Source: Nemertoderma westbladi
Lineage: Eukaryota; Xenacoelomorpha; Nemertodermatida; Nemertodermatidae
NCBI GenBank assembly: GCA_032718475.1
Contig: JAUCBJ010009047.1
Coordinates: 62,001 to 126,000 of the forward strand
Length of the DNA: 64,000 nucleotides
Reading direction: 5' to 3'
Shown: in pieces, positions 21,519 to 32,360 of the stretch
Position numbering within the stretch: the first letter of the stretch is position 1
How the letters are laid out: every line of letters starts with the position of its first letter
Program-made: the position numbers and the translations under genes
Notes under the pieces: model-generated
Seen by the model: the letters and a program-made list of their open reading frames with translations, nothing else
The model's database searches: none
Told to the model about the DNA's origin: nothing

Positions 21519-22572
21519 AATAAGGAGCCCGCTTGACAGCGGGATACTTACTGTAAGTTACTGTAAGAATCTCAGGGATACTTTCTGTAAAAATCTCAGG
21601 ATACATTTCACTGACTGACATACTGACTGACATACTGACTGATAATTATCTAGGTTAAGGCACTTCCTACCTGGCGATTTTGATGAAATTTTGCAAGTAC
21701 ATTGCTTTGGTGGTTCATAATCGCGTTACAAAATTTCAGATCGATTCTATGTGTGGTATTCGATATATTTAGTTTTTTGACATTGTTTTGTCGCGAAATT
21801 AAAAGCAATGGTAAAATAACAGCTGGTGTTCATGATGAAATATGGCTTAATATGTTATACACAGTCATAGAAAAACGTGTTGGTTGCCAAGTTTTACTAG
21901 TAGGCTATAAGGAAAGGCAATGTTTACTCACACATAAGCTGTTGGTTTCTAATGTATTACCCCATAAGCTGATTGCTCTCCCAGTGCTTCCTAAGGGTAT
22001 ATCTACAATAAGGTTACTCACTCTGCTATGTTAGGGGGTGGATCAGGAGAATGAATTTTAGTTACACAAAGCAGTGTGTTGTGTCCTATTGCAGTCGATA
22101 CTCACTGTGGATTGCAAAATGTTTTATAGTTGACCTACACTATAATACAGTATTTGCATGTATTTAAGGAGCCCGCTCTGGCCTACCGCCTAAGGAGTAC
22201 CTATATTACATATTCACATAGAATTCACTGGGAAGAGATATTCCGCTTGACGACGGGGTAATACCTATAGAAGGAAACTAAATTTGTTATTTGGCTCTAT
22301 TCGTTGTTATTTATCTGGTTGTGCATCAAGGGCATTTTTTATAAATATTCGGTAATCGCATCTTATATCTTGTAAACGTTCTTGATAATGAAATTATTTG
22401 CTTCATATTATATTTTTGTTAGTGGTAGCTAAGTTGCATTTTTTATTATGTGGGGCGAGCCACAAAGTCAGCTAGCCTCACGCCTTGCAGTTTAGACAAT
22501 TTTAGTTTACTTACTGCTGACTGACATAGTTCTTTGTAATAGTCTTGGCTAGGATTTTTCCCCCGGGCTCCT
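21519..22572. other. Possible insertion bounded by inverted AAGGAGCCCG / CGGGCTCCTT
   Basis: AAGGAGCCCGC occurs at about 21520 and again at about 22168. The reverse complement CCCGGGCTCCTT lies at about 22561-22572. The block sits in the spacer between ORF1 and ORF2 of the LINE, where a much shorter gap is usual, so it may be a separate inserted repeat. No target duplication was found and no protein was recognised. Confidence 0.3.
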
Positions 22573-22670
22573 TCCAGCCAGCTTGCTGGCTTTCTAGTAC
22601 AGCCATTAGGAAATGGCACTAATGTACAGTATATCTCAGAGTAATTCAGAAAAAACAACTTACTGGTTTA

Positions 22671-23586
22671 TTATTCACCGTCAGATAGTAACAAGTAGTT
22701 GTTTGAGTTTGGAGGAGAGTTAGGAAGAGATCCCGAACGAAGATTCATTGCTCGAGTTTCAGTTCCCGGAGTTGCTCTGGGTTTCTTCTTCTTTCTCTTC
22801 TTTGTATTATCCTGGACCGTGAATTCGTCCAGATCCAGTTGAGCGCCGGCTCCGTTGGTCTGCAACAGTCGACCGATCGTGACTCAGGAAAGAAAGAATT
22901 TCTTCGTAAGTATTAGGAATCGTCACGTTGGGAGGTTTACGATTACCGAGCAGAACCCTGACATCCTCGTAAGTGTAGATATTGTGGTAAGAATTGGAGT
23001 CAGATGAGATTCGCAATCGAATTTGTCCGTTACGAACAACGAACTTATTGAAACATTTCCTTTGCACAAGAAACCGACAGAACTTAAGAAGTTGAGCTCT
23101 AAATGGGGTTAAATGGTTGGAGAGTGATACGCCAGTTGGAAGTTTATCCAGGTTTTGAAAAATGTTGTTTCGCGCCACTTGTCCCTTACACTTTAGAACA
23201 ATCGGAGGCGGTTTCGCCTCAGATTTTTTAGAAAACTTCCCCAAGCGATGACAGGAGTCAACGCTGTCATTAGCAATGTTGAGGGAAACGAGAATATTCT
23301 GAATTCCATCATAACAATTATGCACGAGTTCCCCAGGTTGTTTAACTACACCGTGAATTAGTGTATTATACTGTCGGTGATACTGACGTTCACGGTCGTT
23401 TTCGAGAAAAACAGCTGTGAGGAAATCTTGGTGTTCATCAACCCTAGTCGTTAAAGAATCTGTTCCCGTATTTAGTTTCCTAATGTAATCTTTGATCTCT
23501 TTAAAATTATCACGACTTTATCTCTGCAGAGATTTAATATGTGTAAGTATGTCGCCCAGCGAAGGATCGCCGGCCGGCAACGACAT
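22671..23586 (-). pseudogene. L2/CR1-like LINE ORF1 (RNA-binding protein), broken
   Basis: An ATG at about 23586 opens a frame (MSLPAGDPSLGDILTHIKSL) that meets a TAA near 23520. It continues in the same frame with a coiled-coil-like segment and then a conserved ORF1 core: VDSCHRLGKFSKKSEAKPPP, IVLKCKGQVARNNIFQN, and KFVVRNGQIRLRI. This core matches the RNA-binding domain of LINE ORF1 proteins (the CHRLGK...RPxxVxF type). Near 22850 the frame shifts to a Lys-rich tail (KKRKKKKPRATPGTETRAMN) ending near 22671. One stop and one frameshift inactivate it. The family is judged from motif order only. Confidence 0.8.
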
Positions 23587-23590
23587 TACT

Positions 23591-25888
23591 CAGTTTCCAG
23601 TTGTCTGCAGTCAATCCATTTATTACGACTGAAGACTATAGAGTTAGGCCTAATCTGAAACCAGTACCGTATTACATCACAATATTTACCAACCAGCCAG
23701 TTTACCACTTTACCAGTTCATATCACTCAAAAAAACGCCATAGGGCGTAAGTTTTGTGTGCTCTCAAATCCCTTGAGATACTGCCAGTTTTAGAGTAGTT
23801 CGCGTGTTGCACAAAAACGATACATTTTTGCCCCAAAAGCTTTAACAATTACCATGACAACCGAAAACAGTTAGTTAAGTTTCAATTAAATTTTAAATTT
23901 ATTTATTTCAACACATATTCTAATTGCAAATTGATTTGATTTTGCAAATTGAAATCGATTGAAAGATTATGATCTGAAATGACTATGAGGTGAGTGCGCC
24001 AGCGCAGCACACAATAGCATAGCTAGTAGAATGCTGCACCGACTGTAAATGTGTCAAGAGGGTAGTAGTACAGACTCCAGCCTGTGACCCCGTGTCATAC
24101 AGGCTCCAGCCTATGACCCCGTGTCATAATTAGTGTAGACTTCACCAAACGGTTGGGCTGGTATTTTAGGTATTGCCATTGCAACAGTTCTTATAGTAGA
24201 TATGACGAGTTAAAATTAATAACAGATTAATATATTGGATATGATTGGATATGATTGGATATGATTGGATATTTAATATATTTAAGTAATAACTATTTAC
24301 ATCATTGTGTGCAGAGTAATTCGCATGCAGAATAAGTGCTATAGTGGGGATAGGTGTTGGTCCCAAGAGGTAATACAACACGTGCATACGTGTTTCTTAA
24401 CCTTATTCTTTAAAATATCATTTTATAATTTTGAACATCTGTTTAGCCTCGTTGTCATGATAACTGTATCTTCGGATTAAACTCAATCGGGTCGGCAATG
24501 CTCCTTTAGAGTTTGAGTTGAGAAACCCCAAGTTTATATCTTTAATAGTTTTGATACAAATAGAGTTATATATAAATATTGATTTGAATTATATAGACTT
24601 TAATAAACTTCAGTTAGTATGGTAACTAGATATTTCTGGAATGTTTTTAGTTTCACTAAAAGTTCCAACTAGTGGTCCAGAAAACAAATACCCAGTTTCG
24701 TAATATTTTATTGCGACGTCTATGTCCAAAATGAGTTATTTTGTGTCAAAACATATTTTTTCAGCGGTTGGCATGGTAACTGCAAAATAGAACAATCAAA
24801 TTCGGATGCAGAACAACTAAAAAGTGGGGGTAGCGGTTCGGTTGGTCCCAACAAATCATAACACCTTCTCCTTAGGCTTCAAATTAACATTTTATAAATT
24901 TTAACATCTGTTTAGCACGGTTGCCAAGGTAACTGGATTTTCTTTAACCTCAATCGGCCCATGCATATGTAGTAGTGGTCGTAGCGTTATGGGATCCGAA
25001 TTTACCACCAATATATCAAGTACATTCATGGGTTGCCAGATAGTTGGGTGCCGTAACAGATTAGCCGCCCCGACCCGTTGTATAGGTCTACCAACTATTT
25101 TAGTTTTTTAAATTTCCCATTGTTTTATAGTTTCGATATACACTCCGTTGCTAAGTAACATAATAAATAGTCTTCAGGAATTCATATATTGTCATAAGTA
25201 TAAGGAACAATTTTCGACAGACACACAGGTTTAGATAGTGGTAAGTTCGCTTACTTTTGTAACTTGCCCCACATAACGGAAATATTGTTGATGTGATGAC
25301 ACCACTTCGAAGAATACCAACGAAATGTTTTGGGCACTGATTCCTGATTCTCTAGTATAATTACATGTGCCAATGTGCCAGTCAGAAAGACTGCTTGTTG
25401 CAGCGATGTTATTGTACGATGTAACATTTAAGAATGTTATAAGTGTAATACCTGTATTAAATATATTTCAAAAAAAGTTTTGAAAAACACTTTATTTTGT
25501 GTCTTCATTGTTAAGTCCAAACTCATTTATTGTAGTATGATACTAGCTAGTACTGTAATTGTTAACAGGCTCATAATAATTATAATAGCTAGTATCAGAG
25601 TATTCTATATAAAGTACAAAGTAGCTATTGGGCATCGTTTAAAGTCTAGTGGAGTACATAGTTTTCTATTGTTTATTACTTACGTTATAAAATACTAGAA
25701 TATAATTATAGAAATAATTCTGGAATAAAATGTAAGATAATATTGGTGGGTGAATTTCTATCGGCCTGACAATATGTAGGTATTATTATAATCTGTACAC
25801 TGCATTCTTGAATCGTTCAACTATAGATAAAAAATTTGTAACAATTTTCAGTTAATACGTTTTATTGGTAATTGATTAATTAGTAATT
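23591..25888. other. AT-rich intergenic region with small repeats and X-box-like motifs; no gene recognised
   Basis: A 38-bp pair (CTCCAGCCTATGACCCCGTG type) lies at about 24073-24126, and an 11-bp repeat GATTGGATATG occurs about four times at 24234-24276. A diverged duplication of about 80 bp (CATCTGTTTAGC...GTAACTG) occurs near 24420 and 24890. Palindromic GTTGCC-type motifs are scattered through the region (see findings). Short ORFs lack support. Confidence 0.5.
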
Positions 25889-26425
25889 ATGAAATCCCCA
25901 TTTGCTGACCGTGGGGGCTGTGTGTGGGAAGAAATGGACAAATTATTAGCCGACACCGAGCCAATGGGTTCGGCGCAGACAGACTCTACCAGCAGTCCCA
26001 AACGCGGGAAGCATACAGCACTGAGTCCAGCACGGTCCTCGAAGACAGCAACCACTCACTCGGAATTGCGGAATAGTTTCTGGAATCCAACTTTATTCAT
26101 TAACAAATTTCTGGAACGTCGATTTAAGAATAAGTACCCGGTTCCAGTCGCCGACACCATAGGGGAGAAACCTAAACTCAACATCGGAGAGATCAAGGAA
26201 CCACGTAGACAGGACCAACACAACATGGAAGTTCTGTCTACCGTAGGGCGGAACGGCATGGTTCTTAGGAACGCGATGAATTACTCAATAGAGATCGCCA
26301 TACTAATAGCAGTTCCAACACTTCTTATGTTGCTTAGTTACTATACAGAAGACAAGCCGGCACCAAAACAAGAAGAGTCTTGGTATATAACGTTATCCAA
26401 GCAACTTGGGTTCATACAAAACTAA
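25889..26425 (+). CDS. Hypothetical 178-aa protein with one predicted membrane segment
   Basis: A clean single-exon frame runs from ATG 25889 to TAA 26425. I do not recognise the family. Residues 1-60 are polar and Ser/Thr-rich, with basic patches such as SSPKRGKH. Residues 61-85 (NSFWNPTLFINKFLERRFKN) look helical and amphipathic. Residues 86-132 are charged. Residues about 134-153 (IEIAILIAVPTLLMLLSYYT) are a strong hydrophobic segment, followed by a 25-residue tail. The topology could be a single-pass or near tail-anchored membrane protein. Upstream sequence is AT-rich with no clear promoter, and no perfect AATAAA follows closely. It shows no similarity that I can see to the neighbouring mobile elements. 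It may be a whole intronless gene, one exon, or a chance ORF; its length and the hydrophobic segment favour a real gene. Confidence 0.5.
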   Translation: MKSPFADRGGCVWEEMDKLLADTEPMGSAQTDSTSSPKRGKHTALSPARSSKTATTHSELRNSFWNPTLFINKFLERRFKNKYPVPVADTIGEKPKLNIGEIKEPRRQDQHNMEVLSTVGRNGMVLRNAMNYSIEIAILIAVPTLLMLLSYYTEDKPAPKQEESWYITLSKQLGFIQN

Positions 26426-26810
26426 AGTTATACCTCCCAGAATGTATAAGTGTAATGTAGTACTTAGTTCGTGCAATTCTATTACCAGTAGAGTAGTAGA
26501 GAGCTAACAACTGACTCTTGAGTAAAATGTAATACAATCTAGAACAGTAATTAATTACTAGAACATGTTCGAGATTATAGAATTATTATTTAATGTTATA
26601 GAACAATTTCGTGGCCTTAACATCACATGTTTCACCGGTATCGGCACATCAATACTGAAGTCATCGCATTATCAACAATTATTACAGTAGTTTACTAAGA
26701 AACTCATTCGTCTATTTGTTTATGGCGTTAACATAGCAACACTGACAATAATTTTTCCATCAGACATTTGCAAGTTTTATGTTTAATAGTAGTCTGATTC
26801 CAAATCCTGA
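26426..26810. other. AT-rich spacer, nothing recognised
   Basis: This is possible 3' UTR of the preceding ORF. No repeat or coding feature was seen. Confidence 0.4.
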
Positions 26811-26945
26811 AAATTTGCCTAGAAAGTGATGGCACAGGCAAATTTGGGTAATGGCTGGCATCGAACGGTTTTAAGCTAAATTGAGTGTGCTGATTCATGG
26901 AATACTAAATGTTAGCGGATCCAATTCGCTGCACCACCCAGCGGG
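26811..26945 (-). mobile_element. Possible tRNA-derived SINE fragment
   Basis: On the minus strand TGGTGCAGCG (A-box-like) is followed about 70 bp later by GTTCGATGCC (B-box-like). This is the arrangement of an RNA polymerase III promoter in tRNA-derived SINEs. The spacing is longer than in most tRNAs and no cloverleaf is evident, so the call is weak. Confidence 0.27.
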
Positions 26946-27027
26946 AAAGGTATGATTTACGAATCATAATTGGATATGCGATATTACCAATATAATATCG
27001 CATACCGAAGACACCAAGGTAATATAC

Positions 27028-28219
27028 TGTAAAAGCTTTTGCTGAATTGTCCGGTTATTTTTCCTTATTTTCCCGTAAAATACTCTGTAGTTGGTTTACC
27101 AGGCATAAAAAGGCCGTGTCCTTGCTGTACTGGTGTTTTAGCGGACATAAAAGCTATTTCTTCTGTATTTGTACTTTAGAAGACATAATCCGTAATTCTG
27201 TGACGTAAAAGCTCGATACTCTTGAAAACAGTGTCACTACCATGACGACGGCTAGCAGCTGATATTGCCACGTCGACGTTTCTTTGTTTCTTTGTTCTCT
27301 CGTTGTTCAGGTTGACCAATCAGAGCGTTTGTTGTCTCTGTGTTGGAGGTATATACAGAAACTCAGTAGTGCAGTGTTATGTTTTTGCCCAGAGCCTAAG
27401 AACCGGCTTTTGGCACCTCCGTGTTTTCAGTTTTTAGTCTTACACTAGTAGGTTTAATTATAAGGACATATATCCTTTAACTTGATAACTGATCATACAT
27501 CCTGACTGCTGAAACATTGCAAACTCATAACAATCAGTGTTCAGTTGTTGTTTTATACTGCTATTTACTGTCAGTTCTTCATAATATGGTTGATGAATTA
27601 TTATATTTGGAATAACGATAAATAACCCCGAAACCCAATATTCTTGATATACCGAAGGTAAGAGAGAAAGGTTACCAATAACGATTGTGACTTATGTTAA
27701 AGTGGTTTGAAGTGAATCTAATGTTATTTGATAGACCCTACATGAGTCAGTCTGTGTTCCTTTTATATGTGACTAAAATCAGTGAAGATTGGCAGATTAG
27801 TGTGCAGTATTATGCAGCATTGCGTATGAGTGAGTCTGTTAAAGAAGCATTTCCTAAAGAATGCGCCATATATGTGAATTATAATTAAGCCATATCGTTG
27901 TGAGTAGTTTAAGTCATAACTCTGTTTATATAAATAAAGCGCCACGTCCTAAAGGAACTGTTAATATTCCCGAAGGTGAATAATATTGTCAGAGATTATA
28001 TAATACTGTCAGTCGAATAATACATTAGGCTTACATAGCAATAAAATTAAACCGTCGAACCCAATCTCCCGGGAATATCCAGCGGGTGAATGGTCGCGCA
28101 CAGATTGGTTTCGACTAGTGTAGTGAATCAAATACTTGTCATAGACTAAAAACGATTTAATATCTAGAAGACATCTTAATTTGGCGGGTTAAACTGCCAA
28201 AGGTCTGAAAGCGCGAACA
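27028..28219 (+). repeat. BEL/Pao 5' LTR (1192 bp)
   Basis: It is near-identical over most of its length to 41582-42771. It contains a CCAAT box, a TATA-like box and, at 27932-27937, AATAAA. A 64-codon ORF (27694-27888) is also kept in the other LTR, but shared LTR ancestry explains that. A patch near 27480-27560 differs completely from the 3' LTR. Confidence 0.95.
27315..27360 (+). promoter_or_regulatory. Likely LTR core promoter: CCAAT box and TATA-like box
   Basis: GACCAATCAGAG at 27314-27325 lies about 30 bp before TATATAC at 27350-27356. This is a plausible RNA polymerase II promoter for the element RNA, with the start expected near 27380. In the 3' LTR the TATA-like site reads GTGTATAC. 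Confidence 0.5.
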
Positions 28220-28261
28220 TTAAAGGATATAGCTTCTTTGTTGCAGTAAGCAATAAAGTTG

Positions 28262-28415
28262 AAAGTACCGGTTAACCGGTAAACCTGAACCGGTACATCT
28301 GTAGGTCAGTAGGCCCAACCGCTAGAACCGGTACTGCCGTAGGTCCGTAGGTCCAACTGCCAGAACCGGTACTTCTGTAGGTCCGTAGGCCTAGCTGTCC
28401 TAACCGGTACTTCCG
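28262..28415 (+). repeat. Degenerate tandem repeat with ACCGGT, about 50-bp unit
   Basis: Units of the type AACCGGTACNNCNGTAGGTC, with AGTAGGCC-like spacers, recur three to four times from about 28285 to 28410. They are preceded by ACCGGTTAACCGGT. Confidence 0.75.
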
Positions 28416-28577
28416 TATAAGTACACTAGTATTATTCGATTTGATTGTTGCATACCGGTAGGCTGTTTAAGGGATTAGGGATTGATCACCCTTATTCCTT
28501 TATATGGTTTACTTATTTCTGTCAAGTTTTATTTATTTGTAGGACAGTATTGAACAGAAGGCGTGTAAACCTGATCA

Positions 28578-29160
28578 GATTGTACAGACGATTTGTAGGC
28601 TGAGCTGTTGTCTGATTGCTGTTAAGTCCGAACGAATTGCAGTGTGTGTAGATCACCTGTCCGATTAAGTACGGTTAGGAAGTAGGGGCAGCGAACGCTG
28701 TAAGGTAAACCCCCAACTAAAGAATAAGTCGCACTACTGGGTTAGAGCGCATACTCCCTAGTCATTTCGGAGTCTGCATGTCCTGTAGTTTATTTAGGCT
28801 TGAGAGTAGTCTGCCATCGTTTAGTCTGTACTTTGTTTGTGTAAGTCTGTACGGGTAGCGTATAATTTATTTAGATAATTTGTAGGCTGGATAGTTGTCT
28901 GGCTGTTATTAGGTCTGAACGGATTGCAGTGTGTGTAGATCATTTGTCTGATTAAGTACGGTTAGGAAGTAGGGGCAGCGAACGCTGTAAGGTAAACCCC
29001 CAACTAAAGAATAAGTCGCACTACTGGGTTAGAGCGCATACTCCCTAATCATTTCGGAGTCTGCATATACCGTAGTTTGTTTAGGCTTGATAGTAGTCTG
29101 TCAGTGTTCGGACTGTATTTTGTTTGAGTAGTTTGTACGCATAGCGTAATATTTATTATT
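28578..29160 (+). repeat. Tandem duplication in the leader, period 287 bp
   Basis: The block from TTTGTAGGCTG through ACGGTTAGGAAGTAGGGGCA and CGGAGTCTGCAT is present twice; for example ACGGTTAGG lies at 28671 and 28958. The second copy has scattered substitutions. Confidence 0.88.
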
Positions 29161-30467
29161 CAGAGTTTATGCGATTATCCGCAACATTCATTCCCCAAGT
29201 TTGTTCCTACAGTAATTGTGTTTGTTATACATACCGCTATAGTTAAATTAACCCCGGTACTACACGGGCTGCTCGGCGTAGGTAAAGACTGGTGATTTTG
29301 TGCATCGGTCACTCCAGCAGATGCCGTGGTTCTTTTAGCTGTTCAAGTATATTTAACTACTGATTATCTGTTGTACAAGTACTCGTACCTAATTTAGGGT
29401 TTAGTGTACAGTACTTTCCGAAGTAATTAGTGTAGGCATTATATTTGTGTTGTAAAGTGGTTGATAGGCACATTCGATTAGCTCTATTAACTTCTAGGTA
29501 GGAACACTCCATGATACATAACGTAGAACCTATAGCGATACGGCTATAGGTCGTCAGGCGGTGGTATTTTCCTATCTAGACAACGCAGTGTATTTACTAC
29601 TACGTATTATTTTAAAATACCGCAGTACCCTGTCCGCTGTAATAACCAGTTTTCTAACCCTTTGTTAGGCTGGTTTGTAGACTTCTTGTAAAATTACCCT
29701 AAAAATTCGTATTTGTGTTTTTGTAAATTTTTGTGTTTATTTAGAGATTGTAATCTCACCCGAATTGTACGTAATTTGTAGTATTAAGTAACTTAGGTAA
29801 ACTAGTATTATTTGTTTTAGTGTCCTGTACGTAACACTTCACTGAAAGCGTACCGCTTTGTGTAGTGATTACCCCAGAAATAATAACATTTATTTCAAAA
29901 ATTGACAAAACCCATTAAAACGGGTATATATATATTATAAATCAAATCTAACGATTTATAAATAGTAGGCCTACCATATAACAATTAGGTCTCAATATCA
30001 GTTGGACTACTGCTTAAATAACGGTAATAAAGTAAGTTAAAGTAACCAAGTAACCCTAAAGTTCAGAAATTCAATTATTCTAAAATAATTGATATACCGG
30101 TATTTACGATAGGCCTATTATCTTTATTTCTGTAAATTTTAGGCTTACATTATACCGGTACTTGTAATTAATTCTAGTCCAGAATTATATATACTATAAA
30201 CTGTAAGCTGTGTACCGGTATTCCCGATAGGCCTATTATATATTTATATATACTTGTGCTAAAATTATACCGGTACTCTGCGATAAACCTAGTCTGTAAT
30301 AATACTTATATATACTATAAGCATACCGGTATTCTAATATATTATATATACCACGCTGCATTGAGTAGCAATACCGGTAATTAATTACTAGGCTAGCAGT
30401 TAATACTGAGTTACTAGACTTACTCAGACTGTAATACAGCAGTAGACATTTAACGGTATACATAGTC

Positions 30468-32360
30468 ATGTCTGATACTAAGCAAAACCTGTCAGACAGT
30501 TTATTAGATGTAACTATCTGCGACTCAGATAGAGACGTACAACCGTCTGGTCGTAAATCCAGTTCACCTCCCACTGTGAGGAAGGTCATCCCTCCAGTAG
30601 TAATAACAGAACCTAGGCTAGTCCAACATCGTAGGTCTATCATAGGCACCCGAGCTCAGGTCAAGCGGGACCAAGAAGCAGCGGAACAGCAACAACCCGC
30701 GAGTCAGGAGCTTGTTACGCTTGGAGCGAGCGAGCGGCCCAGCAGCTCCAGTAGTGAGGATACTGTAGAGCTGACACCCGAGCGCGGAGCAGAGATGACG
30801 GATGCGGTTTACACGGATCCCCTTCTCATCCTTCCTGCAGCCGTACTCACTAGGTTATTGATCGCTGTGGAAGAACACCAGATCGATTGGGCGAGAAGCC
30901 AGCGTTCAACTAGAGATAGTTATGCTGGATACACAAGAGAAGAACTGAAGTCCATGGTCGAGTCGCAATGGAACTTCCCCGGACCCGGACTCCCGTTTGA
31001 TTTATCAGAAGCTGCCTGGGAAGACATACACCGGATGGGAGTAGCCAAGGAAACCATCGATCCAGCTGTGTGGAAGAGGTCCGCAGCCGGATACGCACAG
31101 GGATTCTTCAGCTCTATAGAGCGATTAAAAGAACAACTGTTTCATCAACCTCAAGGACCTCAAGAGCAGGGATTGCTGCTTTATCAAGTTAGAGAAAGAA
31201 TTCTACGAATCAGGCTAATCTTATCGGCCTTTGAGGAGGCTTCTAAACGAAGACAAGACACGTCGTTGCAAGTTGCCGTAAAGACTTGGTTTCAAAGGGT
31301 GAATCTCCAAGTTCAAGGAACAGCTCAGTGGAAAGCTCAGCTGGAGGAGCGATCAACCCATGGAGAATCAACAGACGCCACTTTTTCCCAAGTGGAAAGT
31401 GAAGCGACGGCAGAGAAACCACATAAGAGGGATGCCATTGACATCTATCTGTCAGACTATCAGCGTTTTTTAGGTGATGACGAATTGAGGAGAAGGTTAG
31501 ATGGACTTAGCCCTAATAGCGAAGGAACTCAGCTTGTGTTGGATGCCATCGATGTGGAAATGAGGGCTGCGAATCAAGCTAAATTCGATGAACAACTCCG
31601 CATCGCTAGAGAACAAGAAGAACAAGTAAGGAAAAAACGTATAGAAGACAGAAAGATAGCAGCAGTGGCAGAGGCGGAAAGAAAAGCGACCTTGGCAGAA
31701 GCAGCGGCAGAGGCAAAAGCGGCAGCAGCAGAAGCAGAGGCAAAGGCAACAGCGGCAGCAGCAGAAGCAGAGGCAGTGGCAGAAGCAGAACGGAGAGCGA
31801 CTGAAGAAACCACCCAGTTAGAATTGGAAAACATTCAGGAGAATCAAGACTGCATAAATAAACGGTTAACGGCTAGCAATATGCAGATGATGGATCGATC
31901 TACTCCCAAAAGACAGGGATATACATCATCGGAGGAAGGCGATACCACCGATACTGAAGGCAAAGGAAATAGATCTCGTCTAAGCAGACGTAAAAGAACA
32001 TTCCACCGTCAGAAATTGCCTGATTTGCCTCCAGCTGTTAGAAGGCAACTAAATAATACCAACTTAGGTAGTACAGAGCCCACAGACCAAATAATTAAAA
32101 TAGAAAGACTCCCTACTATAGTAGATGAGCCTGAAATAATTAGGCCTGTTCTTGAAATCACCCCTTCGGTAATAGATACACCTGTGCTCCCTGAAGCTAC
32201 CTATAAATTCCCTCTGCATAGCACTAAGCTACCTGTGCCCCGTAGAACTGCCCAGGAGACAGTTCAGGTCCTGGACCCCGAGCGAAATATTCCAAATTTG
32301 TCGCCCCATTGTCCCTCGTCTGCCCGCTACGACGTTGGCGGATCCCGTTTCGGCGGTTGA
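30468..32360 (+). CDS. BEL/Pao element ORF1, 630 aa, unknown function (possible gag-like or accessory protein)
   Basis: The ORF runs from ATG 30468 to TGA 32358-32360 without interruption. The N-terminal 100 residues are Ser/Pro/Glu-rich and probably disordered. Residues about 110-300 are mixed and helical, with blocks such as YTREELKSMVESQWNFPGPG and QVRERILRIRLILSAFEEAS. Residues about 372-470 form a long charged Ala/Glu-rich helix, likely a coiled coil (AAEAKAAAAEAEAKATAAAA). A basic patch (RSRLSRRKRTFHRQK) follows near residue 510, then a Pro/Ile-rich tail. No zinc finger or enzyme motif is visible. It overlaps ORF2, which lies one base forward in frame, so a +1 shift could produce a fusion. 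An extra ORF of this size before the gag domain is not usual for BEL/Pao, so a structural role is only an inference. Confidence 0.85.
   Translation: MSDTKQNLSDSLLDVTICDSDRDVQPSGRKSSSPPTVRKVIPPVVITEPRLVQHRRSIIGTRAQVKRDQEAAEQQQPASQELVTLGASERPSSSSSEDTVELTPERGAEMTDAVYTDPLLILPAAVLTRLLIAVEEHQIDWARSQRSTRDSYAGYTREELKSMVESQWNFPGPGLPFDLSEAAWEDIHRMGVAKETIDPAVWKRSAAGYAQGFFSSIERLKEQLFHQPQGPQEQGLLLYQVRERILRIRLILSAFEEASKRRQDTSLQVAVKTWFQRVNLQVQGTAQWKAQLEERSTHGESTDATFSQVESEATAEKPHKRDAIDIYLSDYQRFLGDDELRRRLDGLSPNSEGTQLVLDAIDVEMRAANQAKFDEQLRIAREQEEQVRKKRIEDRKIAAVAEAERKATLAEAAAEAKAAAAEAEAKATAAAAEAEAVAEAERRATEETTQLELENIQENQDCINKRLTASNMQMMDRSTPKRQGYTSSEEGDTTDTEGKGNRSRLSRRKRTFHRQKLPDLPPAVRRQLNNTNLGSTEPTDQIIKIERLPTIVDEPEIIRPVLEITPSVIDTPVLPEATYKFPLHSTKLPVPRRTAQETVQVLDPERNIPNLSPHCPSSARYDVGGSRFGG

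Larger units (their letters stand above)
18715..23590 (-). mobile_element. L2/CR1-like LINE with ORF1 and ORF2 remnants, reverse transcriptase deleted
   Basis: On the minus strand the order is ORF1 (about 23586-22671), an interrupted spacer (22670-21075), ORF2 with zinc-finger-like N-terminus and endonuclease (21074-19265), the C-terminal tail codons (about 19246-19087) and a 3' UTR. The 3' UTR ends in a TTTGATTTGATTTGATA-type tail near 18720. The joint near 19265 removes nearly all of the reverse transcriptase. Several frameshifts and a stop are also present. The clade name is inferred from domain layout and the C-terminal motif IRYQGPILWNS. Confidence 0.8.
28220..30467 (+). other. BEL/Pao 5' leader, repeat-rich, non-coding
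   Basis: The 2.25 kb between LTR1 and ORF1 holds no long ORF. It contains ACCGGT-bearing repeats at 28262-28415 and 30090-30380 and a 287-bp tandem duplication. It is the expected place for packaging and dimerisation signals, but none can be assigned with certainty. Confidence 0.6.

Noticed and set aside
22446-22658. 70-codon minus-strand ORF following the LINE ORF1
   Set aside because: It lies in the suspected inserted repeat near CCCGGGCTCCTT, and no family motif was seen.
26811-26945. A functional tRNA gene
   Set aside because: A- and B-box-like motifs are present, but spacing is too long and no cloverleaf forms by eye. It is kept only as a weak SINE candidate.
27694-27888. 64-codon ORF conserved in both LTRs
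   Set aside because: Similarity is expected because LTRs are copied from one template. No start context or homology supports translation.
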